A stretch of 64,000 bases of DNA from Tuctoria greenei (lineage: Eukaryota; Streptophyta; Magnoliopsida; Poales; Poaceae). The notes beneath the pieces are model-generated. The model had not been told where the DNA came from and ran no database searches. It saw nothing but the letters and a program-made list of their open reading frames with translations. Shown piece by piece: positions 11,689 through 20,599 of this stretch. Numbering within the stretch: position 1 is the stretch's first letter; each line of letters starts with the position of its first letter. The DNA lies in NCBI GenBank assembly GCA_036927565.1, contig JAYESD010000003.1, positions 96,147,591-96,211,590 on the forward strand, in the 5' to 3' direction. A program made the translations under genes and the position numbers.

Positions 11689-13236
11689 AACTCCCCCACA
11701 CTTAGTCCTTTGCTCGTCCTCGAGTGAAAGCAAGAAAAAGAACTATGGTGCTGTCATAAATTTGCTTATAAGTTAGAAAAAGGTAATACAAGATATTTCA
11801 ACTCATACCTCAATTCATGAATTCCCTTAGTGGAGTGTGGCTACCACATCAATCGTGGGTGTCTGAGGGGTGGAATGGTTGGGATGTAGTTCTCTTGGAT
11901 CTTCTCCTACCAAAATGATCTGACGATTTGCTACATTCGGAAAGTCGAAGCAACAATTGCCCTTATCTCTCATTTGGAATCTCTCAAATCTCTCATAGTG
12001 TTTTTATCCTTACCTTGGTATATCGTGCCTATTTGTCCCTATACTTAATATGGCTATATATGGAGCTTGGTAGGGATAAATGTGGCACACATTGCAATTC
12101 ATGTATTACTAAGCCAAAAACTTGAACATATGAGAGACTTATGCAACAAATAAATTGACAAGGGAAATTCTTGTGCACATGAAAGGAATGGATACATATG
12201 GACTCCATGATTTTCTCTCTTTAAGGATGAAACATGGCTTCTCTCTTCTCTTTTTTTTTTGAATTTCGTAGCCATGTCTTCTACTCCTTTTTTTTTCTAG
12301 AGAGATTTTGGTGAACAAAATGTATGGAGTTTCTTTATTGCATGGATGAATGGTGGATGCAAATTCTCAATGCGAGAAATTTTTGCATGATAGGGTGCAG
12401 AAGAATTTCTAAGTCAAAAGTTCATGCATGTCACTCAGTTGGGTCATGAGTTTGACAAAGTTCAATGAAATACAAAGTTCATGCATGTGGTTTTCCAGAC
12501 CTTGTATGATATGGCTGTGGTGGGTATGTAAATCTCCAATGAGAGAGTTAGGCAAAGTTCAAGCCTCCAAATTGTGCAAACATAAAAAATCAATTTCAAG
12601 CAAGAAGATATCTCCTCAAGTAACTCATTTACCATATCACACTAGTCAAATAGATGACATGTTTTCCTATTATGCTTGTGGGAATCATAAACAGGGCAAT
12701 AAATCGAAATATAGAGTATTCAAATTTTTAGCTCAAGCAAATTTTGACTTCCATATTTTAAATGTTAATTGTTGAGTTGAATTTCCTTTAAATATCCAGT
12801 ATTAAATATCAAATTAAATCAAACAGTAACATAGCATATTTAGGGGTAGGATATCCAAATCGAATTTGTTAAGCGAAATGAAGCGGTGTGGGGCCCACAC
12901 CAGGTCGGCCGACCCCCTTCTAGCCTCTCTATTGCTCTATTTTGACATGTTGAGTCATATAATCGGTTGTGACGTGTTTTGAGATGCAACTATATTTTTA
13001 CACGTCGGGGTTTCACGAATTTGGGGTACCTTCCCCACACTTGTTCCCTGAATTCTTTATTAACACAAAATAAACTAAAGATGAAACTTTACCGGGTTAG
13101 ATGAACCTGTAAGTTCCTTTTATTGAACTCAAATATGGGGATGCTTACATTATTCAACCTGAACTTAATGAAATAAATTTTTTTGAATAAAACTAAATGA
13201 AACTAGTAAGCATCCTATGCGGTCGGGACATCTACA
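11689..13236 (-). other. Element E noncoding 3' region with polypurine tract
   Basis: The polypurine tract lies at 11689-11703. The text just before it on the minus strand (CTCGAGGACGAGCAAAGG) is the segment commonly found before the tract in grass Athila-like elements. The remaining 1.5 kb is AT-rich with T runs at about 12250 and 12290, and I see no supportable gene. A 115-codon open stretch at 12428-12775 (+) has no recognisable motif. Confidence 0.7.
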
Positions 13237-14055
13237 CTAAGGAGCGTTGTAGATGTCGGGCTTCCCGACGGTGTTGCATATGCGCCGCAGCTTGGCGCTC
13301 ATGCCACAGAGAACAACATCAATCTCCCCTTCGAGGGTTATGATCTCATCATTCAGTTTCGCGCTCTCGATGCGTCCTTCAGCCACTAAGTCTGATAGCT
13401 TCTTGTTCTCCAAAGGGAGAGAAGCTAACTTCTTAGAAAGCTGTGCCACTTTAGGGGCACGATGAGATTTCCTATCGCTGACCTCAAAATGGCCAGGTGG
13501 CCCCCTGATAGCAGGCGGTGAGAGGTGACGCCTAATCTTCGAGGGTGATGAGCCCGTCGATTCCTCCATCGCCAAATTATCCACATGTTTGAAAAAGCCT
13601 TTTTCATAGCCTCCGTTAGGTTGGCGCACCCCGTGGATAATGAGGCAGTCTCCCACACGCTCAGGCGAGGTACACGTAGGTGACCTGTAGTGATGGCTTA
13701 CTACGTCACCGTCCTTGGTCTTCAGAGTGTACATGAACTCATCGCTAGGCTGCCGCATTGGGAGAGATTCGTCTTTTTCAAGAAAAAGACTGGTCTTGAC
13801 TAACTTATGGCCAATCGGAGTCTGATGATGTGCAGGTGTCGTCAACTTCATGGGCGTCCTCTGAGGGGAGAGCGATTGTGTAGCACCACGAGGTGTGGTG
13901 CTACGCCCACGCGGAGTCTTCGTCGGTGGCAGAATCATTGCGAGGGGCACATCATCCAATGCCATGACGGACTCCAAAGCGAGGGAGGACTTGCCATTGG
14001 CTGGCATTATGTGTCCGCTCAGGTTTAAGGTTGAGCTAGAGTGGGGATGAGGCAC
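13237..14055 (-). CDS. Athila-type element ORF3 in env-like position, function unknown
   Basis: Intact 272-codon ORF on the same strand as the E integrase, about 300 bp downstream of it and about 1.5 kb before the 3' LTR. Athila elements often carry an env-like ORF here. What is seen: a basic, Pro/Thr/Ser-rich N-terminal half (TKTPRGRSTTPRG; SPQRTP), a middle part with DGDVVSHHYRSP and PNGGYEKGFFKHVDNLA, and a C-terminal heptad-rich stretch (about residues 195-255: LSKKLASLPLENKKLSDLVAEG) that looks like a coiled coil. I see no signal peptide or hydrophobic membrane segment, so it does not resemble an envelope protein. It is the longest undamaged frame in E, which may mean young age or chance. 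A plant gene fragment picked up by the element is another possibility. Confidence 0.6.
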   Translation of the reverse strand: MPHPHSSSTLNLSGHIMPANGKSSLALESVMALDDVPLAMILPPTKTPRGRSTTPRGATQSLSPQRTPMKLTTPAHHQTPIGHKLVKTSLFLEKDESLPMRQPSDEFMYTLKTKDGDVVSHHYRSPTCTSPERVGDCLIIHGVRQPNGGYEKGFFKHVDNLAMEESTGSSPSKIRRHLSPPAIRGPPGHFEVSDRKSHRAPKVAQLSKKLASLPLENKKLSDLVAEGRIESAKLNDEIITLEGEIDVVLCGMSAKLRRICNTVGKPDIYNAP

Positions 14056-14356
14056 AATTTTCTTGTCGGTCCTGACTTGGAACAGGAGATGGATTTTCTA
14101 TATGGTCCAAGGTTCCCCTTTCTATTTCCGTCAATAAATAAGCAGGAGAACTACGATAGCACCGAGAATCTTGTTGAGATACGTCGAGAGAGTCCGGAGG
14201 TGAAAACAGAAGGCTAACGGTGCAAGGGGGAGGTCGGCCGACCCTAGGGTTCGGTCGACCCCTTCCTGGATCCGTGCAGGCCAAGTTTTCGTGGTTTGGC
14301 TTAATGGGCCCCATAGATGAATAATTGGATGGGCCCATTAATTGGATGCGGAGAAT
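14056..14356 (-). other. Element E spacer between integrase and ORF3
   Basis: About 300 bp without a convincing gene. It contains the GGTCGGCCGACC / GGTCGACCCC motif pair (about 14227-14262) also present in E and G LTRs and at about 12902. Confidence 0.5.
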
Positions 14357-15179
14357 TTAGACAGAATTTAAAGAAATGGCATGAAAATCAATACGATTTA
14401 TCACGTCAATTTTTTTAGTCTCATCCTTTTGGGATTCAAGAAATAATTTGAGTTGGTGCCCATTCACTTTAAATAGCTGATCATCATTGCCTTGGAGTGT
14501 GATTGCTCTATGTGATGAGGTTTCTACTACAATGATGGGTCCTTCCCATTTACTTCTGAGCTTCCCATGTCCAAAGAGTTTCACCCTAGAGTTGAAGAGT
14601 AGGACTTTGTCTCTGGGTTTTAACTCTTTAGGAGTAATCCTATTATCGTTCCATCTTTTAGTTCTTTCCTCATAGATTTTGGTACTATGGTATCTCTCCA
14701 CTGTTCCAACTCGGAGAGTTGCTTCAATCGGTGCTTTCCTACTTCGTGAAGGTCCATGTTCCACCCCTTGATGGCCAAATAGGTTCTATGTTCTAACTCT
14801 ACAAGAAGATGACAAGTCTTCCCATAGACAAGTTGGAAAGGAGACATGCCAATGAGAGTTTTGTAAGCATTACGGTATGCCCACAATGCGTTGGGTAGCA
14901 TATGCTTCCATCCCGTTCCCATTTCCAAGACAATATTTTGCAGAATATTCTTAATTTGCTTATTAGATGTCTGTGCTTGACCACTTGTTTGTAGGTAGTA
15001 TGGGGTAGCAATGTTATGTTGGACACCAAGCTCCCTCAAAAAGTTCTGGAAGGTCTTATCTACGAAATGAGACCCTCCAACACTTATGACATACGGGGAG
15101 TGCCAAGGCGTGGGAAAATGATCTCATGGAACATTTTCCTAGCTTGCCTGGAATCAACATTCTTGCATGGCACAGCTTC
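14357..15179 (-). pseudogene. Element E integrase core and C-terminal domain (Athila type)
   Basis: From 15179 down: EAVPCKNVDSRQARKMFHE, FPRLGTPRM, VGGSHFVDKTFQNFLRELGV, then TSGQAQTSNKQIKNILQ. The catalytic Asp region reads SVGGSHF where SDGGSHF is expected, so the second catalytic Asp appears lost; the Gln-Ala of SGQAQ stands where GQVE carries the catalytic Glu. The C-terminal part is NDNRITPKELKPRDKVLLFN, LFGHGKLRSKWEGP, FKVNGHQLKLFL, ending with a stop at 14357. One frameshift lies near 14620-14764 and stops upstream of 15039. Cut at 15179 by the F LTR. Confidence 0.82.
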
Positions 15180-16022
15180 TGTTGGTACCATGGTACCGGG
15201 TACTCCACGATACCGCAAGAAAACCAAAGAGTTCCCACATCCGAGTTGAAGAATTTCGAAGGCTCCATGTGTTCCTCAGCACTGGACCTGCCTCCCTCGG
15301 TTGGGTAGCTCCAGCACTGCCACGTGTATCGCAGGACCGGACTTGACTCCTTTCATAGGGAAGCTCCAGTCACGCAAGGTGTCTAGTGGCCCCGCACCTA
15401 ACCTCCAGTAGAGGGAAGCTCCAGTGCTGCCACATATTTAGTAGCTCTAGACCTACCTCCCCACAGGGAAGCTCCGGAGCTACCACGTGTCGTTCCTCTG
15501 GACCTAAGCCTGCAATGGGAAAACTAATGGATCTCCAATGGCACAGACATTCAAGAGGCTACTGAAACATCCGTTACAAGACCTGATTAATGTGTTATTA
15601 ACTCATTATTAATGACACATGATCAGAGGACCTTCAAGGCTAGTAATGCCGCTATTAAGGCATGTTATCGCACAATTAATAACGGTTTATACATGTAGAT
15701 CGTGTATAGGTGATTAATTACGACCGGGGTCACCTGTCGGGCTAGGCTAACCATGTAACGGCCGGCCCATAGCATATAAAAGCGTTGAGACGCACATAGA
15801 AACCAAGGCCAAAGAAGTCCAAGCAAGCTAACACGCATACTATGCACTCAAACTCATCAACAACCACCCCGTGGAGTAGGGTATTACGCTCAGGCAGCCC
15901 GAACCACGTAAAAATCCTCCGTGTCACTATCTTGTGCATAATCTTACGCGTGCCCCAATAAGAACCTCCGCGGACTATGTTTTAGTAGTACCGAAAGAAG
16001 TGTCTCAGTCTACACTTCGACA
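15180..16022 (+). repeat. 5' LTR of Tat-type element F
   Basis: 843 bp, starts TGTTGGTACCATGG and ends CTACACTTCGACA, three bases before the primer site. The first half contains four spaced copies of a GGGAAGCTCC(A/G) motif (about 15300-15480), each followed within about 20 bases by a pyrimidine-rich word. A TATA box (CATATAAAAG) lies at about 15773-15782. The start is set by the end of E integrase homology and the TG dinucleotide. Confidence 0.8.
15773..15782 (+). promoter_or_regulatory. TATA box of F LTR
   Basis: CATATAAAAG preceded by a GC-rich stretch (ACGGCCGGCCC). It is placed about 240 bp before the LTR end, as expected for the U3/R boundary of a Tat-type LTR. Confidence 0.65.
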
Positions 16023-16024
16023 TT

Positions 16025-16043
16025 TGGCATGCCAGGTAGGGGG
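16025..16043 (+). other. Primer-binding site of F
   Basis: TGGCATGCCAGGTAGGGGG. It differs by one base from the grass Tat/RIRE2 consensus TGGCGCGCCAGGTAGGGG, which I recall as pairing with tRNA-Arg. The change breaks one pairing position. Confidence 0.75.
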
Positions 16044-17642
16044 AGCGCTCTAGATTTTGAGATGGTGAATTACATCGTAGGATCGTCCAACGGCCATGCT
16101 GAGCAGCCCGCTGGAGGAAATCCCTCCAACATGCAGTAGCTAGCCAACACTGTTGTGCCGGCGGGTGTTGTTCCACCACCACCTCCACTACCGCAGTAAT
16201 GATGTGTTCGCGTTGGTCACTGCATCGACAAACAACCCTGAGAACGCGTTGAATGCAGCGCAGACTCTTCTCTAGCATCCTCCGATGCTCAAAGCTCTTC
16301 AGGGCGCGATGGAGCAATGACGCACTAATGTGGATCATTTGATTGCAGCTGCAGCCAATGCCATCAGTAACCAAGGTCCGCCCCTGCCGGGCAGACACCT
16401 TCAAGAAATAGGAGCTCGTCTAGTAGACTTGGTCCTCACACATCACAGGAGGCGTGCGCCCTCCCAACAAGTGACATCACTACCCTCCGGGGCACGCCGC
16501 ACTCACACGGCATCGAGTCTCTCGACTCATGATCTCAGATCGGAGCTTGACCGCTGGTACATGAGGCAGGATGGCCACGTCCTCATGGAGCGCGCTCGCG
16601 AGAGGCGAGCTGCTCGTGAAAACCCTTTTCCCTTGGGAGTAGGGGGTGGCTGTTCAGCCCTGGCCATGCATCTTCGCAAGGTAGAGTGGACTCCGAAGTT
16701 CCGGCCTCATCTGCTGTAGAAGTACGACAGGAATGCGAACCTTGTCGAGTTCCTCTAGATCTACTACACAGCCATCCTCACGGCTGGAGGCAATGAGGTC
16801 GTTATGGCCAACTACTTTCCAGTGGCTCTGACCAGGACAGCAAGGTCCTAGTTCATGAGTCTTCCTCCTAGCTCCATCTACAGTTGGGGAGAACTATGCC
16901 GCCAGTTCACTACAAACTTCGGGAGCTCTTACACCCGACCTGGCATAGAGCTGGACTTATTTGCTGCACAGTAGAAGGCAGGAGAATCGCTACGATCATT
17001 CATCCAACGGTTTTCTTAGGTACGGAATACTATACCTTCAATCTCCAACGCTTTTGTCATTGTCGCATTTCGATAGGGAGTTAGAGATAAGAAGATGTTG
17101 GAGAATCTGGCATCCAAAGATGTCAGCAGCGTCACGAAGCTCTTCAGCCTAGCCGACAAATGTACTAGGGTCGTGGAGGGCCGAAACATGTACTACCAGC
17201 TCCGGGGGCTGGTAAATCCTTCTCCAAAGCTGAAGTTGCTGGCTCTGGCAGTTGAAAAAAGGAGAACAAGTCCAACGGCAAGAAAAAGTTGTCGGCCGGC
17301 ACACCTACTACTGCTGCTGTAGCTGCAGCTCCTGGTGGCCGGGAGCCACGCCCCGAAAAACAACCCCGACCGTTGACTGAGGAAGGTGAGGGTGTGAAGA
17401 TGTGGTGTCCGATCCACAATACGAACACCAACAACCTCGAAGACTGTCGTTAGGTCCAGCGGCTCATTGAACACAGTAATGAGCGCCAAGAAAGAGCCCC
17501 TTTTTGCCAACGGGAAGGGAAACATAAGGTCGACGATCAGGAGCTAGATTTCCAGGACCCCAAGAAGGTCCTGAAGGCCGTCTACAATACTGTCAACGAT
17601 GACTCCAACGTCTCTGACAATGAGCGTCGGAAGACTCTCCAA
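16044..17642 (+). pseudogene. Element F gag
   Basis: Recognisable blocks: IAAAANAISNQGPPLPGR (16336 onward), SELDRWYMRQDGHVLMERAR, then the capsid region in which several stops interrupt an otherwise readable frame (NLVEFL, MANYFPVALT, SSIYSWGELCRQF, ISNAFVIVAFR near 17040-17075), and MLENLASKDVSSVTKLFSLA with DKCTRVVEGRNMY (17095-17205). The zinc-binding region reads WCPIHNTNTNNLEDCR (about 17403-17450). Stops and at least two frameshifts make it nonfunctional. Block order matches element H on the opposite strand. Confidence 0.78.
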
Positions 17643-18308
17643 ATGATATATGGAGGATCCTGGGATATTACCTCTCGACGTATCCGCAAGACGATGTGTT
17701 GGGACATGGCTGCTGTAGCTCCCACCGTCAAGGTGGAACCTCATCGGAAGTGGATGGACACTGCCATCACTTTCGATTCTTCAGATTGCCCGAAGAACAT
17801 GACCAGAGCTGGTCAGTTACCCCTGATGGTTTGTCCTACCACCAACAACATCCAACTCTACCATGTCCTGGTGGATGGAGGTGCGATGCTCAACCTCCTC
17901 AGCTATGCAGCATTGATGAAGCTCCAGCTCAGCCTCTCAGACCTTTGTCCCTCACATCCATTCTACGGGGTAGGACCGCGAGCTATCACTCCTCTCGGAT
18001 CAATTATACTCCCGGTGACCTTCGGGACTTGGGACAATTATAGGTGCGAGAAATTGGTCTTCCACGTAGCGCACATCAGCCTTCTCTTAAACGCCATTCT
18101 AGGCAGGCCAGCTCTGTATGGGTTCATGGCCGTAGCCCATTACGACTATCTTGTGTTGAAGATGCCGACTCCTTCAGATGTCCTCCGGATTCGCGGGGAC
18201 CGCACTACGGGAGTCACCGCGCTGGAAGAACTCCACGCGCTTACAACAGTGCAGGAGGAAGGATCCGGCAAGGAGCCAACTGCACAACCTTCGAGCTCTC
18301 GTCAATGA
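17643..18308 (+). pseudogene. Element F gag end and aspartic protease
   Basis: A 221-codon open stretch: MIYGGSWDITSRRIRK, DSSDCPKNMTRAGQLPLM, then the protease active site LVDGGAMLNLLSY (Asp codon at about 17873), then GRPALYGFMAVAHYDYLVLK. DGG in place of DSG/DTG is normal for this lineage. The frame ends with TGA at 18306-18308; the RT continues in another frame, so gag-pol continuity is lost. The protease segment itself has no internal stop. Confidence 0.8.
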
Positions 18309-18410
18309 GGCTCAACCTCTGCACCACGCGTGCAACCAAGCAGCGACACCGACATTCCCGTCAAAGTCCTCTAAATCGGTTCTGATGCTGCCCACACCAC
18401 CCGTATATCA

Positions 18411-19589
18411 TGGGGATTGGACAACAAAGAGGAACTCACACTCATCACTTTCCTCCGAGCGAATGTCAATGTGTTTGCATGGCAACTGTCACAGATGCTT
18501 GGGATCCCTAGGGAGGTGATTGAGCCCAGTCTGAAGATATATCCCAACGCACAGCCAGTACATCAGAAGCCCCGGAAGCAATCAATTGAGCAGCATAACT
18601 TCATCAGACAAGAAATCAAGCAACTGCTCGAAGCTGTTTTAATCTAGGAGGTCTACCATCCACAGTGGCTGGCAAACCCAATTGTTGTACTAAAGGCTGG
18701 TGGGAAGCTTCGGATGTGCATCGACTACACCACCTTGAATAAGGCATGCCCAAAAGACCCATTTCCAATACCTAGAATAGATCAGATAGTGGATTCCACC
18801 TCTGGATGTGAACTATTATGTTTCCCAGATGCATATTCTGGATATCATCATATTCAAATGTCTATCAAACATGAAGAGCATACCACCTTCATAACAGTAG
18901 ATGGGTTGTATTGTTATACTGCTATGCCCTTTGGTCTCAAAATTGTTGCTTCATCTTTTTTGTGAGCCATGCACAAAACATTTGGAGAGCTCATTAGGGA
19001 CTTGGTGGAGGTCTACATCGATGACATCGTCATGAAGGTGAAGAACAAGGAATCACTCCTTGACAACTTGCAAGCCGTCTTCGACAAGCTGCACATAACG
19101 TGCACCAAGCTAAACCTGGACAAATGTGTCTTTGGGGTTAGCACCGGGAAGCTCTTTGGATTCTTGGTGACTCACCGAGGAATTGAGGAAAATCCGGCAA
19201 AGATCAAGTATATTGAAAAGATGTGGCCCCCAGCCCGCGTCAAGGACGTCCAGAAGCTAACTGGATGTCTAGCTGCGCTCAGCCAGTTCATCTCAAGACT
19301 GGCAGAGTAGGCGCTTCCCTTCTTCAAGCTATTGAGGAAGTCCGGGCCATTCCATTGGTCTGAAGAAGCAGAAAAGGCGTTCCAAGAGCTCAAGAAGCTT
19401 CTCACCACACTACCAATCTTGGTAGCTTTGGATCTTGGTAAGCCTCTTTTGCTTTATATTTCAGTAACTACAGAGATTGTCAGCATGGTCCTGGTCACGG
19501 AGAGACCGGGGCCATCTTCAGTTCAGGAGTCCAGACCCCTCTGGGAGGGTCTGGAGCTACCTGAATGCGAGTATGGGCCCTAGCCCCCA
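18411..19589 (+). pseudogene. Element F reverse transcriptase and RNase H start
   Basis: One frame runs from 18417 to 19583 and is broken only by three point stops: TAG 18645 (expected CAG), TGA 18963 (expected CGA) and TAG 19308. RT motifs: FAWQLSQMLGIPREVIEP, MCIDYTTLNKACPKDPFPIP, FPDAYSGYHHI with the first Asp, AMPFGLK, and VEVYIDDIVMK with both catalytic Asp (about 19008-19035). Then NPAKIKYIEKMWPP, LTGCLAALSQFISRLAE, and the beginning of RNase H (LLLYISVTTEIVSMVLV). Truncated at the Tekay LTR. Confidence 0.87.
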
Positions 19590-20599
19590 TGTAACACCCT
19601 CATTTTCATGCATCATACCCTGCATGCATCGTTAAACATGTTTAACATTGAGAAACATAAAAAGGAACAAGTTTAAAATGAATTAGAAACAAAACTGCAC
19701 TTAAGAATTCTGAGAAGTGCGGACTAGTACGATTTTGGTGCGGACTAGTCTCTCTTGACTTCCATCGGACTTGTCCGTTTTCTTCACACTAGTCTGTTTT
19801 TCCTCTGGACCTTTTTGGACTTGTCCGGCCCATAGCGGACTAGTCTGGTGTTTTGATTCCTTGGAAATTTTGCTAAGTCACTAGACTTGTCTGGTATTCC
19901 AGCGGACTTGTCTGTTTTCCCCTCTGACTAAAGTCAGACTTGTCCGATTGGGCAAGACTTGTCTATTTCTCCCCTCCAAATAAGTTCGGACTTGTCCGAT
20001 ATCCAGTCCGTACTTGTCTGATTTCTCTCTGTTCAACTTCGAACTAGTCGGGCCTGTTTCGAACTTATCCGATAAATCGCGGCTCCGAGTTGATCTTTTG
20101 TTTCACGACTTGTTTCTTGCATTTTACATTAAGTGGGCCTAGGGATGTTGTGCCTAACTCTTTTAGAGCCCATCTGGACTCTAAACTGGCCCCTACTCAT
20201 TTCAAACTCGAAATCCATCTAACTCTATCCTTCACCTTTGGCTTGACATCTATTTGTCACTTTTTCCATCACAACCAAATCCTAGTGCGTGAATAGCCGC
20301 CATCAAGGAGGGAGAAGGAGATCTAGAGCAAGAAGAAGAGGAGGAGGAAATGAAAGAGGATCAAGATCTCCATCAACTTCACGTTCTTCATCAATAATTC
20401 ACCATCAAGTTCTTCATCAACCCTAGATCGTCGAGATCCAAGTGTTTCCTTCAAGATCCTTGATTCATTGGAGTTCTAAACACCTGGTATACCTTCTATT
20501 CTCTTTTCCTTACGTGAATTCAACCCCGTATCTCCAAAGTCACGTCGATCTATAAAACCCTACTCTGTCGTTCTTGCGAAGTGCGGACTTGTCCGGTCC
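19590..20599 (+). mobile_element. Partial Tekay-type LTR, plus orientation
   Basis: Begins TGTAACACCCTCATTTTCA at 19590 and matches about the first 1000 bases of the C-family LTR, then is cut at 20599 where the minus-strand LTR of element C starts. It includes the palindromic motif array at 19728-20075. The TATA box present in the other two copies is missing: the corresponding stretch near 20220-20255 reads CTATCCTTCACCTTTGGC, so about 30 bp is gone. It probably belonged to an older copy that C entered, but the remainder is not seen beyond C. Confidence 0.8.

Larger units (their letters stand above)
10483..15179 (-). mobile_element. Athila-type LTR retrotransposon E, 3' part
   Basis: Reading on the minus strand: integrase core and C-terminus (15179-14357), spacer, a 272-codon ORF (14055-13237), about 1.5 kb noncoding, polypurine tract AAGTGTGGGGGAGTT (11703-11689), then the 3' LTR (11688 to about 10483). 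The integrase text (SGQAQTSNKQIKNILQ; ALWAYRNAYKTLIGMSPFQL) is of Athila type. The 5' portion is absent: element F enters the integrase at 15180 and the rest of E is not found beyond F. Confidence 0.85.
15180..19589 (+). mobile_element. Tat-type Ty3/Gypsy retrotransposon F, 3' truncated
   Basis: 5' LTR (15180-16022), primer site TGGCATGCCAGGTAGGGGG, gag, protease, RT and the start of RNase H, all on the plus strand. The primer site and the YIDD form of RT are typical of the grass Tat/RIRE2 group. It inserted in the E integrase; the 5' flank is 15175-15179 (GCTTC), and its partner is missing because the element stops at 19589, where a Tekay LTR begins. Integrase, 3' LTR and polypurine tract are absent. 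Confidence 0.85.
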
